Positions 54,363-63,476 of a stretch of 64,000 bases of DNA are shown piece after piece. Source of the stretch: Constantimarinum furrinae. GTDB taxonomy: Bacteria > Bacteroidota > Bacteroidia > Flavobacteriales > Flavobacteriaceae. Every line of letters starts with the position of its first letter. Position 1 is the first letter of the stretch. Position numbers and translations under genes: made by a program. The stretch covers positions 1,922,001 through 1,986,000 of the forward strand of contig NZ_CP052909.1 of assembly GCF_014295415.1 (NCBI RefSeq), written 5' to 3'. Below the pieces are notes generated by a model. It did no database searches, was not told where the DNA came from, and was given only the letters and a program-made list of their open reading frames with translations.

Positions 54363-54761
54363 ATGAAAAATGAAAAGAACCGGGCCTTAATTAGTGACCT
54401 CATTGTGATCGCCAAAGCAGATGATAAGCTAACCGAAAGTGAATACGATTTTATAAAAAGACTTGCGGAGCGACTGGATCTTAGCGCAAAAGAGATCGAT
54501 CCACTTTTTAAATCTCCATTACCGTCAAAACCATTGTTTAGTGAATTGGAACGCATTACACATTTCTATAAAATGGTGTTGATGATGAATGTCGACCGCG
54601 AAACTCATAAAAAAGAAATTGAGGCAGTAAGAAATTTTGGTTTAAAAATGGGAATCCGCCAGGGGGTAATAGATCAGATTCTCCTGAGGATGGAAGACTA
54701 TGAGGATAAAATAATTCCTTCCGAAGAACTTATTAAAATATTTCAGACCTATTACAATTAG
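54363..54761 (+). CDS. TerB-like helical protein
   Basis: This 132-residue protein is all-helical and matches the TerB/DnaJ-like tellurite-resistance fold in outline: ALISDLIVIAKADDKLTESEYDFIKRLAERL is its core, an acidic metal-binding helix pair common to the family. There are no other ter genes, so tellurite resistance is not implied. The sequence TAGTATTG at 54351-54358 sits only four bases before the ATG and may be a -7 box, which would leave little or no leader. It converges on the DUF2254 gene with a four-base overlap. Confidence 0.68.
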   Translation: MKNEKNRALISDLIVIAKADDKLTESEYDFIKRLAERLDLSAKEIDPLFKSPLPSKPLFSELERITHFYKMVLMMNVDRETHKKEIEAVRNFGLKMGIRQGVIDQILLRMEDYEDKIIPSEELIKIFQTYYN

Positions 54762-56047
54762 TGCGGGTGTTCGATATTGGTAATGGTTTCGATATCCTTT
54801 TTGGAGTCGAAAGCGAGTTTCGATTCTGTAATTAGGATTTTAAGCTCATTTTCTACCGCATTTAGATAGTCTTCATTTGTTGTCTGTTGCTTGCTTAGAT
54901 ATGTCAGCATCCAGATCAGTTTTTGAACTATTATCGGATCGTGCTTACAATAGGTCCTAAGGGAGGCCATCACATTGTATAACAATTCTTCGAAGTTTAC
55001 TACGGCCAGTTTAAGAACTGCCTCATTGTTATGTGTAATGATACCACTGTCTCTTTTTTGCATTCGCAAAGCGAATAATTCGGTTAAATAATCGATCGCA
55101 TTAACAGCTGTTCCCGGATCATTGATCCCCGGTGACATCGCTTTCACGGCTATTTCGGTGATTTGTTTAAACGCCAGTATATAATTGTCTTCAATCAATT
55201 CACCCCTGGCAAAATTAAAATTGGAAAGCAGTTGCTTTTGAGTCTTTGCATCCAGTTTTTTATCAGATTTTATAAATGGGACATTGTTTAAGACAAATAA
55301 TCCCTGCGGAATGGTAACATATAGTTTTGTTTGGTGTTCTTCAGAAAATTCAAGGATGTTCTTTATTGATAAATTCTGAAAATACCCACTACTAATTGAG
55401 GTAAAGGCAAACCAATCTTTGGTATCAGGAAAATCTTTGATTAGTTCTTCATCTTTTTGTTTTTCACTTTCTATAAAGTACAGCAATTTTTTTCTTGAAG
55501 TGACATAAATATCCTCTAGTATGTTATTGATCTGAATACTCTGTGAAATGTTGTGTATAAAATAAATAAATGCACAGAGACACATAATCGTTAGGGATAT
55601 TCCCAATAAAATAGAGACTCCCGGAAGTGTATATTTTTCATCACTTGGTTCTATTGAAAATAGAGTGAAAATATTATACAATATCGTGGCCAGATAAGCA
55701 CCAAGTATGATCTGATGCTTTTTATCCGATATCAGCCCCGGTAAAAGTCTGGGAGAAAAGTTGCTTGATGCCTGACTCAGCAAAAGCATCACCATGGAGA
55801 AACTAAACACCATCATTGAAATAAGTCCTCCAATACAGACACTTAACACAGTAAGTGCGGTATCCCCGTTTTCCAACACTAATTTGGGAAGTACTTTAAT
55901 AAGTTTGTTAGAGGCGCCCTGCTCCTCGATCCACATCATAATAAAGGCGAGATTAAAACCCAATACTGCCAATAGAGAAGGGTAGAAGGCTATTTTGCTT
56001 TGTACAGAATTAAAAAATGCTTTCAGGCGTGAGTAAAGTTTTTTCAT
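54758..56047 (-). CDS. DUF2254 integral membrane protein
   Basis: This 429-residue protein has four predicted membrane helices in its first ~175 residues (YPSLLAVLGFNLAFIMMWI, VCIGGLISMMVFSFSMVMLLL, LGAYLATILYNIFTLF, GISLTIMCLCAFIYFIH), followed by a cytosolic part. SQASSNFSPRLL and MSPGINDPGTAVNAIDYL are hallmarks of DUF2254. No function is established for the family. It ends inside the TerB-like gene (four-base overlap). Confidence 0.85.
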   Translation of the reverse strand: MKKLYSRLKAFFNSVQSKIAFYPSLLAVLGFNLAFIMMWIEEQGASNKLIKVLPKLVLENGDTALTVLSVCIGGLISMMVFSFSMVMLLLSQASSNFSPRLLPGLISDKKHQIILGAYLATILYNIFTLFSIEPSDEKYTLPGVSILLGISLTIMCLCAFIYFIHNISQSIQINNILEDIYVTSRKKLLYFIESEKQKDEELIKDFPDTKDWFAFTSISSGYFQNLSIKNILEFSEEHQTKLYVTIPQGLFVLNNVPFIKSDKKLDAKTQKQLLSNFNFARGELIEDNYILAFKQITEIAVKAMSPGINDPGTAVNAIDYLTELFALRMQKRDSGIITHNNEAVLKLAVVNFEELLYNVMASLRTYCKHDPIIVQKLIWMLTYLSKQQTTNEDYLNAVENELKILITESKLAFDSKKDIETITNIEHPH

Positions 56048-56249
56048 AAATAGTTATTCCTCTCTAAAAGTAGAACTTAACCTAGTTGTTTTTCTTAAAA
56101 TTGATATAAATGTGAATAAGGAGCAACATATGATAGACAAAAAGACAGATTCCTAAGTATAAAATAAGACAAAATGACCGAAATTTTGATATGGAATTTA
56201 AATTGCAGTATGGAAATAAAAAATGTAGAACTGTAAAAAATAATATTAT

Positions 56250-56684
56250 ATGAAATTAGTTAGAAAACAAAACGATTGGTTGCCCACTATTTTAGGTGAT
56301 CTTTTAACTGAAAATAGATTGGATGTGCCTAATTATGAAAACTTTAGCATACCAGCTGTAAATATTTTCGAGAATTTGACGACCTTTGTAGTGGAACTTG
56401 CAGCCCCGGGATTAAAGAAAGATAATTTTGCTATTGAAATTGAAGAAAACCTGCTAAAAGTTTCTGCCGAAGTTAAACAAGAAAGTGAAACTTCACAGGA
56501 GCAAGAGGAGTTTAAGTATTCCAGAAAGGAATTCGGATATAGCAAATTTAAAAGAAACTTTACGCTTCCGGAAAGTGTGAAAAGTGAAGATATAAAAGCG
56601 TCTTACGAAAACGGAGTGTTGCAAATTACGCTTCCCAAGAAAGAAGAGAAGAAAGCATTGAAGAAAATGGTTGAGATTTCATAA
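56250..56684 (+). CDS. Small heat-shock protein (Hsp20/alpha-crystallin)
   Basis: This 144-residue ATP-independent chaperone has the alpha-crystallin domain (about 35-130): FVVELAAPGLKKDNFAIEIEENLLKVSAE, then KFKRNFTLPESVKSEDIKASYENGVLQITLPK, which includes the GVLxIxxPK signature. The C-terminal tail with KKMVEIS follows. The 200-base upstream gap is AT-rich and I see no clear operator. It converges on the pseudouridine synthase gene with a shared hairpin. Confidence 0.93.
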   Translation: MKLVRKQNDWLPTILGDLLTENRLDVPNYENFSIPAVNIFENLTTFVVELAAPGLKKDNFAIEIEENLLKVSAEVKQESETSQEQEEFKYSRKEFGYSKFKRNFTLPESVKSEDIKASYENGVLQITLPKKEEKKALKKMVEIS

Positions 56685-56714
56685 TTGAAATTAATTTGGT
56701 TAGTTAGTTGAAAC

Positions 56715-56752
56715 AGACCGCGCCCTACTCAATCGGGTCGCGGTCTACTTTT
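56715..56752. terminator. Bidirectional terminator between hsp20 and the pseudouridine synthase gene
   Basis: Arms AGACCGCG (56715-56722) and CGCGGTCT (56739-56746), extended inside by CCC/GGG, are followed on the plus strand by ACTTTTTT. The second arm overlaps the stop codon of the minus-strand gene. Confidence 0.75.
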
Positions 56753-57524
56753 TTCTACGCCTTCCACCTGTACTCGTTATCCGATCCACCTGAGGAACAT
56801 TTTTAGACCCCGAAACAGCATCCTTTAAGTCCTGCAATTCTTTCGTTGTTAGGTCACGCCATTTACCCACCGGCAAATCGCCCAGCGTTATATTCATGAT
56901 TCTGATACGCTTTAATTCAACAACTTCATATCCTAGATATTCACACATTCTTCTAATTTGACGGTTTAATCCTTGAACTAAAACTATTCTGAATACCAAC
57001 CGACTTATTTGCTCCACTTCACATTTTTTAGTTAGGGTTTCAAGTTCTTCCAACCATACCCCATTGCCCATTTTTTTAATAAAATCGGCTGTTATAGGTC
57101 GGTCGGTTTTGACGATATATTCTTTTTCATGATCATTTCCGGCGCGCAGGATCTTATTTACAATATCACCATCATTGGTCATTAACAGGAGTCCTTCACT
57201 GGGTTTATCCAGTCTTCCTACATGAAATATGCGCTCTTTATGACCTATAAAATCTACTACATTTCCGTCTACCCTTGTATCTGTCGTACAGGTAATTCCC
57301 ACCGGCTTGTTTAAGGCGATGTAAACCAGATTGTCGTTTTCGGTGATCAGCTTACCATCGATGCGAATTTCATCTCCGGGCATCGCACGATCTCCCAGGG
57401 AGACCTTTTCACCGTTCAGGGTCACTCGCCCCTGTTCAATAAGCGTATCGGCCTTCCGGCGTGAGCAATATCCGCTATCGCTAATCGCCTTATTCATTCG
57501 AATGGAATCGGGATGATGGGTCAT
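56745..57524 (-). CDS. rluF: 23S rRNA pseudouridine synthase, RluF type
   Basis: This 259-residue protein has an N-terminal S4 RNA-binding domain (MNKAISDSGYCSRRKADTLIEQGRVTLNG) and a catalytic domain with the active-site Asp106 in FHVGRLDKPSEGLLLMTNDG. GLNRQIRRMCEYLGYEVVELKRIRI matches the RluE/RluF branch, which modifies 23S rRNA near position 2604 (E. coli numbering). The C-terminal tail is basic. The first Met at 57524 gives nine residues before the S4 domain; Met10 would also serve as a start. Confidence 0.88.
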   Translation of the reverse strand: MTHHPDSIRMNKAISDSGYCSRRKADTLIEQGRVTLNGEKVSLGDRAMPGDEIRIDGKLITENDNLVYIALNKPVGITCTTDTRVDGNVVDFIGHKERIFHVGRLDKPSEGLLLMTNDGDIVNKILRAGNDHEKEYIVKTDRPITADFIKKMGNGVWLEELETLTKKCEVEQISRLVFRIVLVQGLNRQIRRMCEYLGYEVVELKRIRIMNITLGDLPVGKWRDLTTKELQDLKDAVSGSKNVPQVDRITSTGGRRRKK

Positions 57525-57629
57525 AACGCAAAGATACTATTTTCGAGAGGCAATTTGAAAAGGTTAAACTTTATATAATGATTGGTTTTTTAAGTGTCGA
57601 ATCTTCTATTTTTATAAAAATGACATTTC

Positions 57630-59153
57630 ATGGCTATTTTAGGTACAATTATTAAAGGTGCGATCGAATTAAGAGGGTCGTTGGTCTCCGAAACTCCGGC
57701 TGTCGAGGCTCAGGAAAAAGTATTGAGAAAACTCCTGGAAAAAGCAAAAGACACTGCCTTTGGTAAATACTATGGGTTCCGTCAAATTTTAGATTCAGAG
57801 AGCATAACTAAATCGTTTTCCGACGCAATTCCGTATCACGATTACAATAAAATGACTGCCGATTGGTGGAGTAGGGTGCACGACGGGCTGGACGATATTA
57901 CATGGCCGGGGAAGCCATCATATTTTGCCATGAGCAGCGGAACCACAGGTAAGACCAGCAAAAGAATTCCTGTAAGCGATGAAATGATAGATGCCATTCG
58001 AACTACAGGCATCCAACAGGTAAGCGCACTTTCTAATTTCGACCTACCTGCCGATTTTTTTGAGAAGGAGATCATGATGTTGGGTAGCAGTACCGATCTC
58101 ACAGAGCGTGGAGGATTTCTTGAAGGTGAGATTAGTGGGATTAGCGCCAGTAACATCCCATTCTGGTTTCAGGGGTATTATAAGCCTGGAGAGGAGATCG
58201 CTAAAATTGACGATTGGGATGAGCGCGTGCAAACCATCGCCGAACGTGCAAAGGACTGGGATATCGGTGCGTTGAGCGGAATTCCATCATGGATCGAATT
58301 AATGTTGAAAAAAGTGATCGAATACCACAACCTTAATAATATACATGAGATCTGGCCTAACCTTCAAGTGTATACCAGCGGTGGTGTGGCATTTAAACCT
58401 TACGAAAAGAGTTTTAATCTGTTGCTTGATCATCCTATAACGGTCATAGATACCTATCTTGCTTCAGAAGGTTTTGTGGCGTTTCAGCAGCGACCGGAGA
58501 CTCATGCAATGAAACTGGTTACCGATAATGGAATTTATTTTGAGTTTATTCCTTTCAAACCTGAATATATTAACGAAGACGGATCCATCACCCGTGATGC
58601 GCCCTGTTTAGATCTTTCCGAAGTAGAAACAAATACAGATTATGTACTTGTAATAAGTACCGTTTCCGGAGCGTGGCGCTACCTAATTGGCGATACCATT
58701 GCCTTTACCGATGTGGATCGGGCAGAGATCATTATAACCGGAAGAACCAAATTCTTCTTAAATGTCGTTGGATCACAACTTTCGGTAAATAAAATGGAAA
58801 CCGCCCTCAGAGAACTTGAAGAACAATTCGATATCGAAATTCCTGAGTTTACACTTGCGGCGGTTAAATATGATAACGAATTTTATCATCATTGGTATCT
58901 GGGAACAGAGTCTGCGGTAAATACTGAAGAACTGGCCAACGCCTTGGATGAAGCGCTAAAATCGGCCAATAAAAATTACAAAGTAGCACGAAGTAAGGCT
59001 TTAAAGGGGGTAAAAGTTACCACGATCGCCCCCGATGTATTTTACGAGTGGAATGCCAAGAACAAGAAGAAGGGCGGACAGGTAAAAATGGCCAGAGTGA
59101 TGAATGAGGAGAAATTTTCCGAATGGCAAAGGTTTGTTTCTGATTTTAACTAA
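57630..59153 (+). CDS. GH3-family acyl-adenylating enzyme
   Basis: This 507-residue protein belongs to the GH3 family named after a plant auxin-inducible gene. Plant members adenylate acyl acids such as indole-acetate or jasmonate and couple them to amino acids. The ATP-binding motifs are visible: SSGTTGKTSKRIPVS, YLASEGF and YRYLIGDT-like WRYLIGDTI, with ITGRTKFFLNVVGSQLS near the C-terminal domain. The bacterial substrate is unknown and no hormone genes are near. The gene is monocistronic and its 3' end overlaps a convergent peptidase gene by eight bases. Confidence 0.85.
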   Translation: MAILGTIIKGAIELRGSLVSETPAVEAQEKVLRKLLEKAKDTAFGKYYGFRQILDSESITKSFSDAIPYHDYNKMTADWWSRVHDGLDDITWPGKPSYFAMSSGTTGKTSKRIPVSDEMIDAIRTTGIQQVSALSNFDLPADFFEKEIMMLGSSTDLTERGGFLEGEISGISASNIPFWFQGYYKPGEEIAKIDDWDERVQTIAERAKDWDIGALSGIPSWIELMLKKVIEYHNLNNIHEIWPNLQVYTSGGVAFKPYEKSFNLLLDHPITVIDTYLASEGFVAFQQRPETHAMKLVTDNGIYFEFIPFKPEYINEDGSITRDAPCLDLSEVETNTDYVLVISTVSGAWRYLIGDTIAFTDVDRAEIIITGRTKFFLNVVGSQLSVNKMETALRELEEQFDIEIPEFTLAAVKYDNEFYHHWYLGTESAVNTEELANALDEALKSANKNYKVARSKALKGVKVTTIAPDVFYEWNAKNKKKGGQVKMARVMNEEKFSEWQRFVSDFN

Positions 59154-59730
59154 CAGCTTCCTCTAATTTTCCTTCATTAAGCAGTTCCATAACTTCTTCA
59201 GGAGACATATACAGATTTCTTATACGCTGCTTATATTTTTCAGAAATATGTGCATGATCCAATATGAAATTCTTGGTTTGTAAAATGTAATCTCCCATCC
59301 CATGCGCGATAGCATAATGATCTGCCGCACGTTCCACTTCTTTTATATGTGATTTGGAAAAAAGATATTTTATTCCGAAGAACAACATGCCCAAACCACT
59401 GCGATCCCGATAGTCCATTACATGTCCCAATTCGTGACCCAACCAGCCTGTGATCACGTCTGAAGGGATATCGGTTATATTGAATTCCTCGTGTTCGATC
59501 TGTATTTTTCTACTTATCAAAATTATGTATCCACGGTGCTTTCTGCGCTTTAAGAAACTCGCCCAGGTAGGCTGCGCTTGCATGGTGGATTTTTTAATCT
59601 TGTCCTTAAATTTAAAGATCACCTCACAGTCTTTCAGTTCAGGAAAATGACATAGTGCGGTTATTGCTTCTGTCCTTATTACTTCCGGGATTACCTTGTT
59701 TTCAAGATTTATTTCTTCAATTGAGATCAT
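59146..59730 (-). CDS. Cytosolic zinc-metallopeptidase-like protein
   Basis: This 194-residue protein has the gluzincin-type motif GHELGHVMDY (His99, Glu100, His103) and a downstream EVERAADHYAI helix (Glu133 or Asp137 as third ligand), the pattern of M48-like peptidases. It has no signal peptide and only one weak hydrophobic stretch (LGMLFFGIKYLF), so it could be a membrane-associated or cytosolic enzyme. The substrate is unknown. It converges with an eight-base overlap on the GH3 gene. Confidence 0.72.
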   Translation of the reverse strand: MISIEEINLENKVIPEVIRTEAITALCHFPELKDCEVIFKFKDKIKKSTMQAQPTWASFLKRRKHRGYIILISRKIQIEHEEFNITDIPSDVITGWLGHELGHVMDYRDRSGLGMLFFGIKYLFSKSHIKEVERAADHYAIAHGMGDYILQTKNFILDHAHISEKYKQRIRNLYMSPEEVMELLNEGKLEEAVS

Positions 59731-59821
59731 ATTTGGGAAAATACGAATTAGGGCTTACTCCAACTGTTAAGAGGGTGGTAATTTTTTCAATACGTCGAGA
59801 AGTAATCTAGTGAAAAGTTAC

Positions 59822-61822
59822 CTATTCAACTTCTTGTAAGCTCTTCTGAAGCCCCTTAATTTTATCCCGAAGTTTTGCAGCCATCATAAAGTCAAGTTCC
59901 TTAGCTGCCTTTTCCATAGCTTTCCGCGTATCACGAATCTTTTTCTCCAGTTGCGGTTTAGAGAGGTATTCGTTCTCTTTCTCCGCAGCAAGTATTTCTG
60001 CATTATCAAAGGTATAGGCATTCACTTTTTCCTTAGTAAGTGCATTTTCTAGAGATTTTTTGATCGCGGTAGGGGTTATATTATGCTCCTTATTGTAGGC
60101 TATTTGTTTTTCTCTCCGGTAATTTGTGCCATCGATCGTAGCCTGCATGCTATTGGTGATCTTATCGGCATACATGATCGCTTTTCCGTTCAGGTGTCGT
60201 GCAGCGCGGCCTACGGTTTGAGTCAATGAACGTGCGCTTCGCAGAAATCCTTCCTTATCGGCATCCAGAATTGCAACCAGGGATACCTCCGGAAGATCAA
60301 GACCTTCTCTTAACAAGTTTACACCCACCAGCACATCAAAAATGCCAAGACGCAGGTCCTGCATGATCTCTACACGCTCTAGAGTGTCCACATCACTATG
60401 AATATACCGACATCTAATATTGATTCGGGTGAGGTATTTGGTCAGTTCTTCCGCCATTCTTTTGGTGAGCGTGGTCACCAGAACCCGTTCATCTTTTTCG
60501 ACGCGCTTTTGGATCTCTTCCAGCAGATCATCAATTTGGTTTAAACTCGGACGAACCTCAATGGGAGGATCCAGTAAACCTGTAGGGCGAATGATCTGTT
60601 CCACGAAAACCCCGCCGCTCTTCTCCAACTCATAATCAGCAGGGGTGGCACTTACATAGATCACCTGATTTTGAATTGCTTCAAATTCTTCAAATTTTAA
60701 AGGCCGGTTGTCCATAGCTGCCGGAAGTCGGAAACCATATTCTACCAGATTTTCCTTTCTGCTACGGTCGCCGCCATACATGGCTCCCACCTGAGGTATG
60801 GACACATGACTTTCATCCACGATCATCAGATAATCGTCAGGGAAATAGTCGAGTAGGCAGAAAGGCCGGGTGCCGGGTAATCGCTGGTCCAGATAACGCG
60901 AATAATTTTCTATACCGCTGCAATATCCTAATTCACGAATCATTTCCAGGTCGAAGTTGGTTCGTTCTTCAAGACGTTTGGCTTCCAAATGCTTCCCAAT
61001 CTCCTTAAAATAGTCAATTTGTTTTACGAGATCATCCTGTATTTCTCTAATCGCACCCTGCAAGACATCAGGTGAGGTCACAAACATATTCGCAGGGTAG
61101 ATGGTCAATCGGTCGTACTTTTCGATCACCGAATTGTTCAAGGGATCGAAAGCTTCAATTTCTTCTATCTCATCCCCAAAAAAATGAATTCTGAAGGCGT
61201 AATCGGCATAACCGGGATATACATCCACGGTATCTCCTTTTATTCGGAAACGTCCGTTACTGAATTCAGCTTCAGTTCTGGAATATAAACTTTGTACAAG
61301 ACGATGTAGTAGTTTAGTCCTAGATATTACTTCTCCCTTCTTTATGGCGATCACATTTTTTTGAAACTCTACAGGATTCCCAATACCGTAAAGGCAGGAT
61401 ACCGATGCAACCACAAGTACATCCCGTCGCCCGGAGAGCAGGGAGGAGGTAGTACTCAGTCTCATTTTTTCGATCTCTTCATTAATCGAGAGGTCTTTTT
61501 CAATATAAGTCCCACTGGAAGGAATAAAAGCTTCCGGCTGATAATAATCATAGTAAGACACAAAGTATTCCACCGCATTATCCGGAAACAAATTTTTAAA
61601 CTCACTGTATAGTTGAGCAGCCAGCGTTTTATTGTGTGCCAATACCAAAGTAGGCCGTTGAACCGCTTCTACGACATTAGCAACCGTAAAAGTTTTTCCA
61701 CTTCCGGTTACTCCGAGCAAAGTCTGGTATTTCTCATCCATATTCAGTCCGTTAACCAATTCCTTAATGGCTTGTGGCTGATCTCCGGTTGGAGTGAAAT
61801 CTGTAGCGATTTTAAATTTCAT
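59822..61822 (-). CDS. uvrB: Excinuclease ABC subunit B
   Basis: UvrB is the damage-verifying helicase-like subunit of nucleotide excision repair. The 666-residue protein has the Walker A motif GVTGSGKT at 37-44, the beta-hairpin region (FVSYYDYYQPEAFIPSSGTYIEKD), the DEAD-like LMIVDESHVS, motif VI (QTVGRAARH) and a C-terminal UVR domain (AMEKAAKELDFMMAAKLRDKI) that binds UvrC. The length is normal. It is transcribed alone on the minus strand. Confidence 0.98.
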   Translation of the reverse strand: MKFKIATDFTPTGDQPQAIKELVNGLNMDEKYQTLLGVTGSGKTFTVANVVEAVQRPTLVLAHNKTLAAQLYSEFKNLFPDNAVEYFVSYYDYYQPEAFIPSSGTYIEKDLSINEEIEKMRLSTTSSLLSGRRDVLVVASVSCLYGIGNPVEFQKNVIAIKKGEVISRTKLLHRLVQSLYSRTEAEFSNGRFRIKGDTVDVYPGYADYAFRIHFFGDEIEEIEAFDPLNNSVIEKYDRLTIYPANMFVTSPDVLQGAIREIQDDLVKQIDYFKEIGKHLEAKRLEERTNFDLEMIRELGYCSGIENYSRYLDQRLPGTRPFCLLDYFPDDYLMIVDESHVSIPQVGAMYGGDRSRKENLVEYGFRLPAAMDNRPLKFEEFEAIQNQVIYVSATPADYELEKSGGVFVEQIIRPTGLLDPPIEVRPSLNQIDDLLEEIQKRVEKDERVLVTTLTKRMAEELTKYLTRINIRCRYIHSDVDTLERVEIMQDLRLGIFDVLVGVNLLREGLDLPEVSLVAILDADKEGFLRSARSLTQTVGRAARHLNGKAIMYADKITNSMQATIDGTNYRREKQIAYNKEHNITPTAIKKSLENALTKEKVNAYTFDNAEILAAEKENEYLSKPQLEKKIRDTRKAMEKAAKELDFMMAAKLRDKIKGLQKSLQEVE

Positions 61823-61889
61823 ACAATTTTTATAGTACTGTAAAATTACTAAAAATTAGAAGCACGCCTTGTGAAGTCATGAACCAATT

Positions 61890-62306
61890 TTAAAGATCAA
61901 AAGCCAAAAGATCGGGTGTGATATATTGGTGCTTTGCCTTTTCAGAATTAAAAATATCAATGCTATAATGACTGTGCATTAACTCATTGAAACTAAGCTT
62001 TAAGCGTGGAAATTCTAAAATAAAACTCTTAAAATCATTCCCTTTAGATCTCAGCATAAAATGATACACGGCTTTAACCGCTGCGATCGTTAGGGTATGG
62101 TTATATTTATCATAGGCTCCTATATTTGAAACATAAGATTGGATCTGCTTTGGAATGATTTGTAAAGCAGTATCAATTCCATATGTGGTTATTTGAATCC
62201 AGGCCAGTCGTATATGGGCTTCATGGGTGAATTCTAAAGGCTTGAGATTCCCCGACTTAAATTCTCGAATAAATTCACGGTCGGTTAATTTAAAATGTGC
62301 TTCCAT
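61890..62306 (-). CDS. Small conserved-looking protein of unknown function
   Basis: This 138-residue protein has no signal peptide or membrane helix and looks all-helical. Its most striking parts are LKPLEFTHEAHIRLAWI near residues 21-37 and FNELMHSHYS (about 107-116), both rich in His; two such segments could make a metal site. I do not recognise the family with confidence. It is the last gene of a minus-strand cluster with a methyltransferase (gap 31) and a DinB protein, so it may be part of one small operon. Confidence 0.6.
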   Translation of the reverse strand: MEAHFKLTDREFIREFKSGNLKPLEFTHEAHIRLAWIQITTYGIDTALQIIPKQIQSYVSNIGAYDKYNHTLTIAAVKAVYHFMLRSKGNDFKSFILEFPRLKLSFNELMHSHYSIDIFNSEKAKHQYITPDLLAFDL

Positions 62307-62337
62307 GTTTAAGTGTTATTTAATTGGACATAGGGCC

Positions 62338-63012
62338 TCATTTTATGAATTGAGCTTTTTTGCCAAGGACAATAATATGTATTTCTGAAGAACCGTCTGC
62401 TTTTTGGTAGTTTTTTCTGAATTCTTTAAAAACTTCCATTTTATTCTTCTGCATTTCTTTCTGAATACTTTCTTTTGAATGATACTGAAAATACATGCGG
62501 TCGTTTGTACTACCCGTGATATAGCCCGAATTTTCAGGCATGCCTTCCACAAAACTAAGATAAAGAATACCATTAGGATTTAGCTTATCGGAACAATTTT
62601 GCAATACTTCTGAAGTATCCTTTTCAGATAAATACGGTATGCAAAATCCGCAAACGATACCGTCGAATGTTTTTTTCAAACCGTCGATCTTTCGCGCATC
62701 CATTACTATAAAATCGGCTGAAACTACATTCTTTATAGCGAGATCGATCATATTTTTGGCAGTATCAATACCGAGTATTTTTAATTCCGGACATTTTGAA
62801 AGCAAATACCGGGTAATGTTTCCCGGGCCACAACCAATTTCAAGGATCTCTGCCGATTGGTTCTCTAAAGACTTCAGGAAAAAATCATAGCTGTCATTAT
62901 AAAGGTCGAGGTCCATAAAACCCCTTTCGTAAGCTTCGGCAACATTATTCCAGCTTCTTAGATTTTCACCTTCCCGGTCTGATTGAAATTTTCCCGACTT
63001 GATCGTACTCAT
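62338..63012 (-). CDS. SAM-dependent class I methyltransferase
   Basis: This 224-residue protein has the Rossmann SAM-binding fold: motif I ILEIGCGPGNITRYL (56-70), motif II acidic residue in KILGIDTAKNMI, and motif III in DFIVMDARKIDGL followed by FDGIVCGFCIPYL. The substrate is unknown; it could be a small molecule, as in Methyltransf_25 proteins. The spacing of 11 bases from the DinB gene upstream suggests one transcript. Confidence 0.85.
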   Translation of the reverse strand: MSTIKSGKFQSDREGENLRSWNNVAEAYERGFMDLDLYNDSYDFFLKSLENQSAEILEIGCGPGNITRYLLSKCPELKILGIDTAKNMIDLAIKNVVSADFIVMDARKIDGLKKTFDGIVCGFCIPYLSEKDTSEVLQNCSDKLNPNGILYLSFVEGMPENSGYITGSTNDRMYFQYHSKESIQKEMQKNKMEVFKEFRKNYQKADGSSEIHIIVLGKKAQFIK

Positions 63013-63023
63013 AATTCAGATTA

Positions 63024-63473
63024 TTATAACTTCAGGTCTCGTTTATAAAAAATATAATCGGTAACTAATGGTGTTAAACCAGCATTTCTGAATTCGGTAG
63101 CGATCTGTGCCCTGTGATAGGTGGCGTGATTCACCACATGAAATAGCATGTCAAATACCGAGTTTGTAAAGGTTTGTCCTTTACTATTGGTGTACTCGAT
63201 CAGTTTTTGGAGTTCCTCATTTTTTAAAATGCTCAGCGAAGTATGATAATTTTCGTTTTCTATGTCACGAAGTGCCGATGGTTTCAGCCTGTCCCAGGGC
63301 GAATGGTGATCGGTTCGTTTCAGAATTCGAAAATTCCAGATCTCATGTGCATTCAGAATATGATCCAACAACAAACGGGCCTTTTCAGGAACTTCCGAAG
63401 CATGTTCTTCAAAAAGAGTTATTAGGTTAAGATTGCAGTGATGGGAATATTCATGTAAACCGGTTAATTCCAT
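63024..63473 (-). CDS. DinB-family metal-binding four-helix protein
   Basis: This 149-residue protein shows the DinB fold: an LLLDHILNAHEIWNFRI helix (His38, His43) and NHATYHRAQIATEFRNAG (His116, His120), which supply the family's metal-binding His triad. Some DinB-superfamily proteins are thiol transferases that use bacillithiol or mycothiol, which is suggestive because bshC is in this window. The substrate is not known. It starts the short minus-strand operon with the methyltransferase and lies three bases after the T9SS gene. Confidence 0.85.
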   Translation of the reverse strand: MELTGLHEYSHHCNLNLITLFEEHASEVPEKARLLLDHILNAHEIWNFRILKRTDHHSPWDRLKPSALRDIENENYHTSLSILKNEELQKLIEYTNSKGQTFTNSVFDMLFHVVNHATYHRAQIATEFRNAGLTPLVTDYIFYKRDLKL

Positions 63474-63476
63474 GCG

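Noticed and set aside
54363-54761. Tellurite resistance function for the TerB-like protein
   Set aside because: No other ter genes are present; the fold alone does not support that function.
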